DNA of 43,978 bases from Azohydromonas aeria (GTDB lineage Bacteria > Pseudomonadota > Gammaproteobacteria > Burkholderiales > Burkholderiaceae_C): positions 1 through 43,978 of the forward strand of contig NZ_VIDQ01000061.1 of assembly GCF_009760915.1 (NCBI RefSeq), in the 5' to 3' direction. Each line of letters opens with the position of its first letter. The first letter of the stretch is position 1. Both the position numbers and the translations under genes were made by a program. Below, one piece after another: positions 16,015 to 24,296 of this stretch. The notes under the pieces were generated by a model. That model ran no database searches. It was not told where the DNA came from and worked only from the letters and a program-made list of their open reading frames with translations.

Positions 16015-16893
16015 ATGACCTTCTCATCCACCACGCCCTGGTCGATGCCGCCACTGCTGCGCGTCACCTTCGGCCTGCATGCGGCAGCCGCGGGTGCGCT
16101 GCTGCTGCGACCCGAATGGGCGGGCTGGAGCCTGAGTGCCCTGGTGCTCAACCACGCCGCGCTCACGGCCGCGGGGCTGTGGCCGCGCAGCCGCTGGCTG
16201 GGGCCGAACCTAGTGCGGCTGCCGCCGGCCAGCGCCGCGCGAGGCGAAGTGGCGCTGACCATCGACGACGGCCCCGACCCGGTTGTCACCCCGGCCGTGC
16301 TGGATCTGCTGGAGCGCTACGGCGCGCGCGCCACCTTCTTCTGCATAGCGCGGCAGGCGCGTCGGCACCCGGCGCTGGTGCGCGAGATCGTGGCGCGCGG
16401 CCACAGCGTGCAGAACCACAGCGACGTGCACCGCCACAACTTCTCGCTGCTGGGCCCGCGTGGCTTCCTGCGCGAGATCAAGCACGCACAGCAGACACTG
16501 ACCGAGCTCAGCGGCGAACGCCCCACCTGCTTCCGCGCCCCGGCCGGACTGCGCAATCCCTTCCTGGACCCGGTGCTGCACCGGCTCGGGCTGCGCTTGG
16601 CGAGCTGGACGCGACGCGGCTTCGACACCCGCGAGCGCGACCCCGCGCGCGTGCTGCAGCGCCTCGTGCGCGGCTTGGCGGCCGGCGACATCTTGCTGCT
16701 GCACGACGGCAACGCCGCGCGCACCGCGCAGGCCCGTCCGGTGGTGCTGGAGGTGCTGCCGCCGCTGCTGGAGCGCTGCCACAAGGCCGGGCTGCGCTGC
16801 GTGACGCTGCCGCAGGCCCTGCGTGCCGATCCGCCCACGCCCTCTTCCGCCAACGCCTCGCTGTTGCACGCCGACGCGTCCCGTCCTTCCTGA
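16015..16893 (+). CDS. Polysaccharide deacetylase (NodB) family protein
   Basis: The 292-residue protein has two N-terminal hydrophobic segments (residues 10-55) followed by a NodB domain. Diagnostic motifs are ALTIDDGPDPV (catalytic base and metal aspartate), NHSDVHRHN (metal-binding HSx4H), FRAPAGLRNP and LLLHDGN. It should be a membrane-anchored carbohydrate esterase removing an acyl group from a glycan or glycolipid. ATG 16015 was chosen over 15973. It sits inside the operon after a 78-base gap, the largest in the operon. Its substrate is unknown; acting on a sugar attached to the pigment is inference. Confidence 0.83.
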   Translation: MTFSSTTPWSMPPLLRVTFGLHAAAAGALLLRPEWAGWSLSALVLNHAALTAAGLWPRSRWLGPNLVRLPPASAARGEVALTIDDGPDPVVTPAVLDLLERYGARATFFCIARQARRHPALVREIVARGHSVQNHSDVHRHNFSLLGPRGFLREIKHAQQTLTELSGERPTCFRAPAGLRNPFLDPVLHRLGLRLASWTRRGFDTRERDPARVLQRLVRGLAAGDILLLHDGNAARTAQARPVVLEVLPPLLERCHKAGLRCVTLPQALRADPPTPSSANASLLHADASRPS

Positions 16894-16906
16894 TTTCCGC
16901 TGGCTC

Positions 16907-17659
16907 ATGACCACATCCCTTCTCTCCTCCGCGCCGATGGGCGGCGACGCGGCCTGGCAGGCACTGCACCGCGCCGCCTGTGCGCCCTACCGCTCGGCGG
17001 GCCGCTTCGCTTGGCATTTCGCGCGCGGCAAGCTCGGCCGGGACCCGGTGTTCCGCGGCCTGCTCGAGCGCGGCGACCTGCTGCCGCGCGCGCGCGTGCT
17101 CGACATCGGCTGCGGGCAGGGCCTGCTGGCCAGCCTGCTGGCGGCCATCGACGTCGCGCACGCCCGCGGCGCTTGGCCTGCGTCCTGGCCGGCCGCACCC
17201 GCAGGCGCCCGCTACACCGGCATCGAGCTGATGCCGCGCGACGTGGCGCGCGCCCAGGCCGCGCTGGGCCAATTGCCCACGGCGCCACGCTTCGTCTGCG
17301 GCGACATGTGCCGCGCCGAGCTGCCCACCTGCGACGTGGCCGTGATCCTGGACGTGCTGCATTACGTGGACCATGCCGCGCAGCAGGGGGTGCTAGAGCG
17401 CGTGCGCGACGCGCTGCGCCCGCACGGGCGGTTGCTGCTGCGCGTGGGCGACGCATCCAGCCGGCGCGGCTTCGCCGTCAGCCAGTGGGTGGACCGCGTG
17501 GTGACCGTGGTGCGCGGCCACCGCATGCCGCCGACCTGGGGCCGCCCGCTGTCCGAGTGGATCGCGCTGCTGCAGCGCCTGGGCTTCAGCGTGCAGCCGG
17601 TACCGATGAGCCGGGGCACTCCCTTCGCCAACGTGCTGCTGGCCGGAGACCTGCAATGA
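16907..17659 (+). CDS. SAM-dependent methyltransferase of the APE operon
   Basis: The 250-residue protein has class I motifs: VLDIGCGQGLLASLL (motif I), YTGIELMPRD (motif II region), CDVAVILDVLHYVDH and LRPHGRLLLRVGD. A methyltransferase is a usual part of aryl-polyene clusters, where ring methylation gives the 3-methyl- or dimethyl-4-hydroxyphenyl head group; this is the best candidate for that step here. ATG 16907 follows the deacetylase stop by 13 bases and the stop overlaps the ketosynthase start by four. The GC-rich antisense strand is open for long stretches but shows no protein-like features. Confidence 0.82.
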   Translation: MTTSLLSSAPMGGDAAWQALHRAACAPYRSAGRFAWHFARGKLGRDPVFRGLLERGDLLPRARVLDIGCGQGLLASLLAAIDVAHARGAWPASWPAAPAGARYTGIELMPRDVARAQAALGQLPTAPRFVCGDMCRAELPTCDVAVILDVLHYVDHAAQQGVLERVRDALRPHGRLLLRVGDASSRRGFAVSQWVDRVVTVVRGHRMPPTWGRPLSEWIALLQRLGFSVQPVPMSRGTPFANVLLAGDLQ

Positions 17660-18840
17660 ATCCCCTGCCAATCAGCGATTTCACCGCCGCCAGCGCGCTG
17701 GGCGTGGGCCGCGATGCGATGCTGTCCACGCTGCGTGCCGGCCGTGGCGGCCTGGCGCCCCGGCGCTTCGAGACTGTCGAGCTGGAGACCTGGATCGGCC
17801 AGGTTGAAGGCCTGGACGACGCGCTGCTGCCGACGGAGCTGGCCGAGTGGGAATGCCGCAACAACCGCTTGGCATGGCTTGGGCTGCGTGCCGACGGGTT
17901 CGCCGACAGCGTGGCGCAGGCCGTGCAGCGCTGGGGTACGCGCCGTGTGGGCCTGTTTCTGGGCACCAGCACCTCTGCCATCCTGGAGACCGAGATCGCC
18001 TACCGCCACCGCGACCCGGACACGGGCGCGCTGCCCCCGGACTTCCATTACGCGCAGACCCACAGCACCGACTCGGTGGCGGGCTTCGCGCGCCGCGTGC
18101 TGGGACTGCAGGGACCCGGCTTTGCGGTCTCCACCGCCTGCTCTTCCAGCGCCAAGGTGTTCGCCACCGCGCAGCGCATGATCGCGCTGGGGCTGATCGA
18201 CGCGGCCGTGGTCGGCGGCGTAGACAGCCTGTGTTTGACCACTCTCCACGGCTTCAACTCACTGGAGCTGCTGTCGCGGGAAGCCTGCCGGCCCTGGGAC
18301 GCCGGGCGGCACGGCCTGTCCATCGGCGAGGCGGCCGCCTTTGCGCTGCTGGAGCGCGAGTCCGACGCCCCCGCCGCCTGGCTGCTGGGCACGGGCGAGA
18401 GCAGCGACGGCCACCACATGAGCAGCCCGCACCCGGAGGGGCTGGGCGCCATTGCTGCGATGCGCGGCGCGCTGGCCCAGGCCGGACTGCAGCCCGAGGC
18501 AGTGGACTACGTCAACCTACATGGTACGGCCACGCCCAACAACGACGCCGCCGAGGACGCCGCGGTCCGCGCAGTGTTCGGCACCGGGCTGCCCTGCAGC
18601 TCAACCAAGGGCGCCACCGGCCACACCCTGGGCGCGGCCGGCGCCCTGGAGGCGGTGATTTGCATGCTCGCGCTGCGGCACGGTTTCATGCCCGGCGGCC
18701 TGAACCGGCACACCCCCGACCCGGCCCTGCAGTGCCACTACCTGGGTGCAAACCATGAGGCGGCGCCGTCGGTGGTGGCGAGCAATTCCTTCGGATTTGG
18801 CGGCTCCAACGCCTGCCTCTTGCTGGGTGCGGCGCGATGA
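17656..18840 (+). CDS. Beta-ketoacyl-ACP synthase (main KS)
   Basis: The 394-residue protein has the complete condensing-enzyme triad: Cys162 in STACSSSAK, His289 in NLHGTATPNND and His323 in KGATGHTLGAAGALE, plus the closing NSFGFGGSNA loop. It should catalyse decarboxylative chain extension with malonyl-ACP. In APE systems the KS (ApeO) pairs with a shorter partner lacking the active site (ApeC), encoded immediately downstream here with a four-base overlap. A second full-length KS, which many APE clusters carry (ApeR type), is not found in the window. Confidence 0.9.
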   Translation: MNPLPISDFTAASALGVGRDAMLSTLRAGRGGLAPRRFETVELETWIGQVEGLDDALLPTELAEWECRNNRLAWLGLRADGFADSVAQAVQRWGTRRVGLFLGTSTSAILETEIAYRHRDPDTGALPPDFHYAQTHSTDSVAGFARRVLGLQGPGFAVSTACSSSAKVFATAQRMIALGLIDAAVVGGVDSLCLTTLHGFNSLELLSREACRPWDAGRHGLSIGEAAAFALLERESDAPAAWLLGTGESSDGHHMSSPHPEGLGAIAAMRGALAQAGLQPEAVDYVNLHGTATPNNDAAEDAAVRAVFGTGLPCSSTKGATGHTLGAAGALEAVICMLALRHGFMPGGLNRHTPDPALQCHYLGANHEAAPSVVASNSFGFGGSNACLLLGAAR

Positions 18841-19640
18841 GCGGCGGTGTGCTGAGTTGCTGGGTGCGTGGCGTTGGCCTGCTCGGCCCCGGTTTGCGCG
18901 ACTGGGCCACCGGCCGCGAACTGTTGGCCGACCCGTTGCGCTGGGTGTCGGCGCCCACGGTAGTGCCCGCGCCGTCACGGCTGCCGCCGGCAGAACGCCG
19001 GCGCGCGGGAACCATCGTCAAGGTAGGTGTCGCCGTGGCCGACCAGGCCTGCACGCAGGCGGGGCTCGACTCGCGGGACGTGGCCACAGTGTTCAGCGCC
19101 TCCACCGGCGACGGCGCCAACTGCCACGCGCTGTGCGAGACGCTGGCAACGCCGCAGCGCGCGGTGTCGCCCACGCGCTTCACGAACTCCGTGCACAACG
19201 CGCCCGCGGGCTATTGGCACATCGCCACTGCGTCGCGCGCGCCCTCCACCAGCCTGTGCGCACATGACGCCAGCTTTGGCGCCGGGCTGCTGGAGGCCGC
19301 CAGCCAGAGCCTGATTGACCAGCGGCCAGTGCTGCTGGTGGCCAGCGACGCCCCCTACCCGCAGCCGCTGCAGGCCGTGCGCCCGCTGGCGGACGCCATG
19401 GGCGTGGCGCTGCTGCTGGACACGGTGCCCGGCGATACGCCGCTGCTGCGCCTGCACATCGGGCTCGGCGACGCGACGCCCGAGAGCTGCGCCCATGCCG
19501 GGCTGGAGGCGCTGCGCCTGGGCATTCCGGCCGCGCGCGCTCTGCCGCTACTGCAGCGCATGGCACGCGGCGCGGTGCGACCCTGCGTGCTGGAGTACTT
19601 GGACGGCCTGTCGCTGACGGTCGGCGTGGAGCCGGTGTGA
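18837..19640 (+). CDS. Short ketosynthase-like chain-length-factor protein
   Basis: The 267-residue protein aligns with only the N-terminal thiolase half of a ketosynthase: VFSASTGDGANCHALCETL, SPTRFTNSVHNAPAGYWHIA, and a segment (TSLCAHDASFGAGLLEA) where the KS active-site region would be. The two histidine motifs of the C-terminal half are absent, so it should not condense alone. Proteins of this type (ApeC) form a heterodimer with the KS in APE biosynthesis and set chain length. Four-base overlaps on both sides suggest matched synthesis with its partner. Confidence 0.82.
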   Translation: MSGGVLSCWVRGVGLLGPGLRDWATGRELLADPLRWVSAPTVVPAPSRLPPAERRRAGTIVKVGVAVADQACTQAGLDSRDVATVFSASTGDGANCHALCETLATPQRAVSPTRFTNSVHNAPAGYWHIATASRAPSTSLCAHDASFGAGLLEAASQSLIDQRPVLLVASDAPYPQPLQAVRPLADAMGVALLLDTVPGDTPLLRLHIGLGDATPESCAHAGLEALRLGIPAARALPLLQRMARGAVRPCVLEYLDGLSLTVGVEPV

Positions 19641-20092
19641 CGGTGCCGGCCATGCTGGAACGCGCCGACATCGCCGCGCGCATCCCCCACCAGGACCGCA
19701 TGTGCGTGCTCGACCGCGTGCGCGAGTGGGACGCGGATGGCGTGACCTGCACCACCGGCAGCCATCGCGATGCCGACAATCCCCTGCGCAGCGCCAGCGG
19801 TCTGCTGAGCCCCTGCGCCATCGAGTACGCCGCGCAGGCTATGGCGGTGCACGGCGCGCTGGTGGCGCCGCCCGAAGCCGGTCCGCGCCCGGGCTTCCTG
19901 GCCAGCGTGCGCGACGTGCGTTTGCACACCGCGCGGCTGGACCTGCTGCCGGGCGACCTGGAGGTCCAGGTCTGGCGTTTGGCCGGAGCCGGCTCGCAGG
20001 TGCTTTATCAATTCCGGGTGAGCAGCGATGGCGCCCTCGTGGCCGAGGGCCGCGCCGCCGTGGTGCTGGACACGCCGCTTTCCCTGTCCTGA
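19637..20092 (+). CDS. Hotdog-fold dehydratase, ApeP-type
   Basis: The 151-residue protein has a FabZ-like hotdog outline: IPHQDRMCVLDRV near the start, LSPCAIEYAAQAMAVHGAL for the central helix and FLASVRDVRLHTARLDLLPG in the sheet. The canonical HFPG segment is replaced, as expected for the partner subunit that works with the ApeI-type protein (11741-12052). Together they should dehydrate the 3-hydroxyacyl-ACP intermediate. The GTG start at 19637 overlaps the upstream stop; the next gene begins 14 bases after its stop. Confidence 0.8.
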   Translation: MTVPAMLERADIAARIPHQDRMCVLDRVREWDADGVTCTTGSHRDADNPLRSASGLLSPCAIEYAAQAMAVHGALVAPPEAGPRPGFLASVRDVRLHTARLDLLPGDLEVQVWRLAGAGSQVLYQFRVSSDGALVAEGRAAVVLDTPLSLS

Positions 20093-20106
20093 ACGAAGGA
20101 AATCTC

Positions 20107-20838
20107 ATGACCCTGGCTGGCAAACGCGCCCTTGTCACCGGCGCCAGCGGTGCGCTGGGCACCGCCATCGCGCGTCAGCTTGCCCGCGATGGCGCGCACG
20201 TGCTACTGCAGGCGCACTCGCGCCCTGACGCTGTTGCTGGACTGGCCGAGGAGATCCGCGGCGCTGGCGGCAGCGCCGAGCCGCTGGTGTTCGACGTCAG
20301 CGACGCAGCAGCCGCACGCGCCGCCTGCGAGGCGCTGCTGCACAACGGTCCGGTGCAGGTCATTGTTAACAACGCCGGCGTGCACGACGACGCGGTGTTC
20401 CCTGGCATGCGCGCCGAGCAGTGGCACCGCGTCATCGACGTCTCGCTGCACGGCTTCTTCCACGTCACGCAGCCGCTGATGCTACACATGCTGCGCACAC
20501 GCTGGGGCCGCATCCTTAACATATCCTCGGTGGCCGCGCTGGCGGGTAACCGTGGACAGGTCAACTACGCTGCGGCCAAGGGAGCGCTCAACAGTGCCAC
20601 GCGCGCGCTCTCGCTCGAGGTCGCTAGCCGCGGCGTCACGGTCAATGCCATCGCGCCGGGCATCATTGCTTCGCCCATGGCCGAGCAGACCTTCGACAAG
20701 GCAGCCATCGATCAGCTCGTGCCGGCCAAGCGCGCGGGCACACCCGAGGAGGTGGCGGCGCTGGCGAGCTTCCTGGCCAGCCCGCAGGCCGGCTACATCA
20801 GCGGGCAGGTGATCTCCATCAACGGCGGGATGTACTGA
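20107..20838 (+). CDS. 3-oxoacyl-ACP reductase (FabG-like ketoreductase)
   Basis: The 243-residue short-chain dehydrogenase has TGASGALGTAIA for NADPH binding (residues 11-22), NNAG, the catalytic Ser in ISSVAAL and the Tyr/Lys pair in VNYAAAKGAL, and ends with GQVISINGGMY as FabG proteins do. It should reduce the 3-ketoacyl-ACP product in each elongation round (ApeQ role). ATG 20107 is preceded by GAAGGAAA. It is the last intact gene of the operon; downstream DNA is decayed. Confidence 0.9.
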   Translation: MTLAGKRALVTGASGALGTAIARQLARDGAHVLLQAHSRPDAVAGLAEEIRGAGGSAEPLVFDVSDAAAARAACEALLHNGPVQVIVNNAGVHDDAVFPGMRAEQWHRVIDVSLHGFFHVTQPLMLHMLRTRWGRILNISSVAALAGNRGQVNYAAAKGALNSATRALSLEVASRGVTVNAIAPGIIASPMAEQTFDKAAIDQLVPAKRAGTPEEVAALASFLASPQAGYISGQVISINGGMY

Positions 20839-20894
20839 CGACAGGGGCGCCTCGCAAGTCCATACCTGCGATCAGCTGCTGTTGCACACGCTGC

Positions 20895-21605
20895 TGCAGC
20901 TGGCACATCATTGTGCTGGCCGCCCGCGCCGGCGGACGCCTGGCGCAGCGCCGGGGCCGATTGGCGGCAGTGGGGAAGGTCGTCATCGGCATCCTGCTGG
21001 GCCCCGCGCTGCCCGGTGCGCTCGCAACGGCGCTGTTCGGGCTCGTGTTCTGCTGCGCCGCGTCCCAGCCGATGCTGCTCCTGTCGCTGGTGGGGCTGCT
21101 ATTGATGTTACAGATCGGGCTGGGATTCGACCTCGCGTACCCCAACGAGTAGTGACGCTGCTGCTCGGTGCTGGCGGTGTTGGTGGTCGCATCGCTGGAG
21201 CCGCCGCATCCGACTCCATCGCCAACCGCCTGGGCTTTTCGCTGCTTGTGTGAAGGTCTTGAAAGACCGCGTGGCTGGCTTCCCCCCAGGTGTCCTTTCT
21301 GCACATTTTCTTCAACTTCACCGGGCTTCGCATCGACAGCGGGCTGCTGTGCAGCGGGCCGAGCCGGGGCGGGTGCCTGCTGCTGAGCGCGCTGGCGACG
21401 CCGGGCAAGCTCGGCGACTGCCGGCTGGCCGCGTACATCGTGGCGGTGCTGAGGAACATGCGCGCTGATGGAGTTGATCATCAACGTCGGCCACGCGCTG
21501 AGCGCGGTTGGGTGCAAGCTGTTCACGTTGCTGATGCTGAAGGCGATCTGCAACACCGTCATCACCGAGTTGGTGCTCGGGCGCCGGCTGCCAAGGCTTG
21601 ACGCT
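20895..21605 (+). pseudogene. Decayed Kef-type cation:proton antiporter gene
   Basis: Fragments in shifting frames match an antiporter. From about 20905, IIVLAARAGGRLAQRRGR and VVIGILLGPALPGALATALF correspond to the N-terminal helices, ending at a stop at 21152. From about 21295, HIFFNFTGLRIDSGLL and ALATPGKLGDCRLAAYIVA follow, then in another frame LMELIINVGHAL and LFTLLMLKAICNTVITEL. The middle third is deleted and at least two frameshifts are present. The order matches the intact antiporter at 28505-29758 (TYSGLNTRLDML, MELIIINIGLAAG), so this is a dead relative. It directly follows the ketoreductase gene. Confidence 0.75.
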
Positions 21606-21712
21606 GCAGCGCCGGTACAACATGGCGAGGCTTGCGGGCGTCCGGCCTGAGGGTGAACGTTCGTAAAATCATGATGCCCCTTTCGGCCGCACTTGATTGA
21701 GGATCGAGCGAC

Positions 21713-22153
21713 ATGCCCATGAACCTGAAGATGATTGCCAGTGTTGGGATGCTGGCTGCACTGGTTGGCTGCGCCAACCAGCCTGGCGGCGCTCCTGCGA
21801 CCGGCAGCAGTGCCGGTGTCCCATCAGACGTGCGTATCGTCAAGTCGCGCGACGGCCGCTTCGATGGCGAGTTGGTCGGCAAGGCCGCTGCGGGCAGCAA
21901 GTTCTCCAAGTTGGAAATTGGCATGCAGTTCAATGAAGTCACCAAGCTTATCGGCGGCCCCACCAACATGCACACCAGCGAAACTGGCAAGCGCTGGATC
22001 CCGTTCTACTTTGGCAACGACGCCACTCGGTTGCAGGCGCACTACAGCGGCGAGGGCTGTCTGACGTTCACTGGCGGTTCCGTCTTCGGTGGTGGAGCCA
22101 ACGAATTGATCCGCATCACAGCCGACCCCAGTGGAGCCAAATGCGCGGACTGA
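21713..22153 (+). CDS. Small lipoprotein with a BamE/SmpA-like domain
   Basis: The 146-residue protein has a lipoprotein signal (IASVGMLAALVGCANQPGG, lipobox LVGC). After a low-complexity linker, the segment LEIGMQFNEVTKLIGGPTNM with ETGKRWIPFYFGNDA follows. The phrase GM-x-NEV-x-x-L-I-G-x-P is the usual start of BamE-like small outer-membrane folds. It ends GANELIRITADPSGAKCAD. Function unknown. Two in-frame ATGs (21713, 21719) are possible; GAGG about ten bases upstream does not separate them. It is one of three consecutive small exported proteins. Confidence 0.75.
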   Translation: MPMNLKMIASVGMLAALVGCANQPGGAPATGSSAGVPSDVRIVKSRDGRFDGELVGKAAAGSKFSKLEIGMQFNEVTKLIGGPTNMHTSETGKRWIPFYFGNDATRLQAHYSGEGCLTFTGGSVFGGGANELIRITADPSGAKCAD

Positions 22154-22308
22154 ACGAGGCTTGCACGACCTGAGCGCATGGAGGTCCAACGCTAGGCGTT
22201 AGTAAGTTCGCTCTGAAGGGGGAGGCCGTGGCCCGAAAGAGTGAACACGGGCTCCGCAGTGCAGTGCTGCTTCCTAGAATCCAGCCGCACTTTCCTTGGA
22301 GAACGTCC

Positions 22309-22848
22309 ATGAAGAAGAAGGCCCTGATCTGGATGCTGCCAGTGGCAGCGTTCGTGCTGAGCGGTTGCGCCGCCAACGTCGTCAAGGGCGGCAGCAACAA
22401 CATCCGCGTGCCGCCCGAGGCGGCGAAGAAGATCGTGCTGAGCGTGAGCGGCACCCCGACCGTGACCGGCTCGGCCGACTGGGCGCCCTTCCGGGGCGAG
22501 CTGCGCAATGCCTTCGCCAACGAGGCCGAGGCCGCCGGCATCGCGTTCGCGATGGGCGACGGCACGCCCCGGCCCACCGGCGAGGCCGGCACGCTGCTAG
22601 CGGTACAGGTCAATGACTACCGCTACCTCAACACGGGCGCGCGTTACGGCCTGGGCATCATGACCGGCAACGCCTACGTCAATGCCAACGTGCGCTACCT
22701 CGACCTCAAGACTGGTCGTAGCTTCGGCGAGCAGACCGTCAACACCAGCTCCACGGCTTGGCAGGGCGTGTTCTCGGCCATGACCGACAAGCAGTTGCAG
22801 GCCATCGCCCATGATGTGGTGGGCGAGATCCGCAAGCCGCAGCGCTGA
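22309..22848 (+). CDS. Small lipoprotein of unknown function
   Basis: The 179-residue protein begins with a clear lipoprotein signal (MKKKALIWMLPVAAFVLSGC), so it should be an envelope lipoprotein. The mature domain contains TLLAVQVNDYRYLNTGARYG and NVRYLDLKTGRSFGEQTVN, a beta-rich pattern resembling DUF4410-type lipoproteins; I am not sure of that family. A good ribosome site (TTGGAG) precedes ATG 22309. It stands between two other small exported proteins on the same strand, with gaps of 155 and 30 bases. Confidence 0.75.
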   Translation: MKKKALIWMLPVAAFVLSGCAANVVKGGSNNIRVPPEAAKKIVLSVSGTPTVTGSADWAPFRGELRNAFANEAEAAGIAFAMGDGTPRPTGEAGTLLAVQVNDYRYLNTGARYGLGIMTGNAYVNANVRYLDLKTGRSFGEQTVNTSSTAWQGVFSAMTDKQLQAIAHDVVGEIRKPQR

Positions 22849-22878
22849 GCGTCCCTCACCGATTCTTTGGAGGACACC

Positions 22879-23451
22879 ATGGCCATCCGTACCGCCACTG
22901 TGGCCCTGCTGATGGCCGCGCTACCGCTGGCTGCCGCTGCACAGTCGCTGCCTGATCCAGGCTACCTGTGTTGCAGCATGCGCACCAACGGCAACTGGAT
23001 CAGCGATATCAACTATGCCTTCAGCGGCACTCGTATGATCCCGGCGGGTACGCCGGTCACGCCCACCGGTTTCGGGCGCTACCGGGTGCACGTCAGCATT
23101 GAGGGCACCCAGCAGGACATCGGCAACGACTACAGCCGCGAGCTCGACATGGGCGTCTTTGCCCGGCGCTACGTAGTGCCCGATAACCCCGCCACCGCAA
23201 TCGCGAAAATGCCCCGCAAGGTGCGCCAAGCCATCCAGTCCGCGCGGCTGATTCCGGGCATGACACGCGAGCAGGTGCTGATGGCCGTGGGTTATCCCAT
23301 CACCAGCGAAAACCCTGGCCTGGAATCCAAGGTCTGGCGCTACTGGCTGTCTCGGACCCAGGAATTCCAGGTGGTCTTCGATGGCAAGGACCGCGTGAAG
23401 GAAATTACCGCAGCCGATTCGCAAACCCGTGCCCTGGCCGTGATGAACTGA
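22879..23451 (+). CDS. Periplasmic protein with a C-terminal BamE-like domain
   Basis: The 190-residue protein has a cleavable signal peptide (ending ALPLAAAAQS) and a mature N-terminal part with two adjacent cysteines (GYLCCSMRTNG). Its C-terminal part, RLIPGMTREQVLMAVGYPIT, then KVWRYWLSRTQEFQVVFDGK, has the BamE/SmpA pattern (GM...V....G.P, then YW.....F.V.FD). Function unknown; such domains usually contact outer-membrane machinery. ATG 22879 is preceded by TTGGAGGA. It converges on the glycosyltransferase gene with 41 bases between stops. Confidence 0.75.
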   Translation: MAIRTATVALLMAALPLAAAAQSLPDPGYLCCSMRTNGNWISDINYAFSGTRMIPAGTPVTPTGFGRYRVHVSIEGTQQDIGNDYSRELDMGVFARRYVVPDNPATAIAKMPRKVRQAIQSARLIPGMTREQVLMAVGYPITSENPGLESKVWRYWLSRTQEFQVVFDGKDRVKEITAADSQTRALAVMN

Positions 23452-23492
23452 AGCCAAGCCCGGAATTGGCGCTCCCGCGGGTGCAAAGAAAC

Positions 23493-24296
23493 TCAAGGCT
23501 GGAACGGCGGGCGCCGCAGCCCGCGGCGCAGCAGCAGCACCGGCAACCGCAGCACGAATTCCAGCACCAGCCGCGTGTGCATCCAGGTCAGCAGCACGTT
23601 GTCGCGGCCATAGCGGAAGTGCGAGACGCCGCCCTCCTCGGGCTTGAGGTACTTCACCGGCGCGTCGATGTTGATGGGCTTGACACCGCGCCAAGCCAAG
23701 CGCACCACGGCCTCGGTGTCGAAGTCGAAGCGCCGCATCCAGGGCTGGCGCGCCATCACGGTCACCAGCGCCACCACCGGGTAAACGCGGAAGCCGTAGA
23801 GCGAATCGCCCACCCCGGCGCCCAGCGTCTCTAGGTCGGTCCAGCCGTTGGAGATGCGCCGCCCGCGCACGCGCAGCAGCGGCGCGCTAGCGTCGAACAC
23901 CGGCTTGCCCAGGATCATGGCCTCGGGGCGTCGCATCGACGCCTGCATGAAGGCCGGGATCAGCACCGCGGGATGCTGCCCATCGGCGTCCATGGTCAGC
24001 GCGTGCGTGAAGCCGGCGGCCTGCGCAGCCTGCAAGCCATGCAGCACGGCCGCTCCCTTGCCCTGGTTGCGCGGTAGCACCCACACGCGCAGCCCGGGGT
24101 CGCCCTGTGCCATGCGCTGCAGTTCCTCGGCGGTGCCGTCGTTGCTGCCGTCCACCACTACCCACACCGGACACCACTGTGCGCGTGCCTCGCGCACGGT
24201 TTCATAGACCTTCGCACCGGTGTTGTAGCTGGGGATGAGGACGAGGTGCGTGCGCGACGGCGTAGTCACGGTGGCGGGGAAGGTGCTGGAGGTCAT
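23493..24296 (-). CDS. Family 2 glycosyltransferase
   Basis: The 267-residue protein has the GT-A fold of family 2 enzymes: LIPSYNTGAKVYETV near the start, WVVVDGSNDGT for nucleotide-sugar binding, a NQGKGAAVLHGL segment and the metal-binding TMDADGQHP. The C-terminus (TWMHTRLVLEFVLRLPVLLL) is hydrophobic and may sit on the membrane, as in dolichol-phosphate-type transferases. It is the last gene of the minus-strand pigment operon and overlaps the acyltransferase by four bases. It could glycosylate the polyene or its lipid anchor; this is inference from context. Confidence 0.85.
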   Translation of the reverse strand: MTSSTFPATVTTPSRTHLVLIPSYNTGAKVYETVREARAQWCPVWVVVDGSNDGTAEELQRMAQGDPGLRVWVLPRNQGKGAAVLHGLQAAQAAGFTHALTMDADGQHPAVLIPAFMQASMRRPEAMILGKPVFDASAPLLRVRGRRISNGWTDLETLGAGVGDSLYGFRVYPVVALVTVMARQPWMRRFDFDTEAVVRLAWRGVKPINIDAPVKYLKPEEGGVSHFRYGRDNVLLTWMHTRLVLEFVLRLPVLLLRRGLRRPPFQP

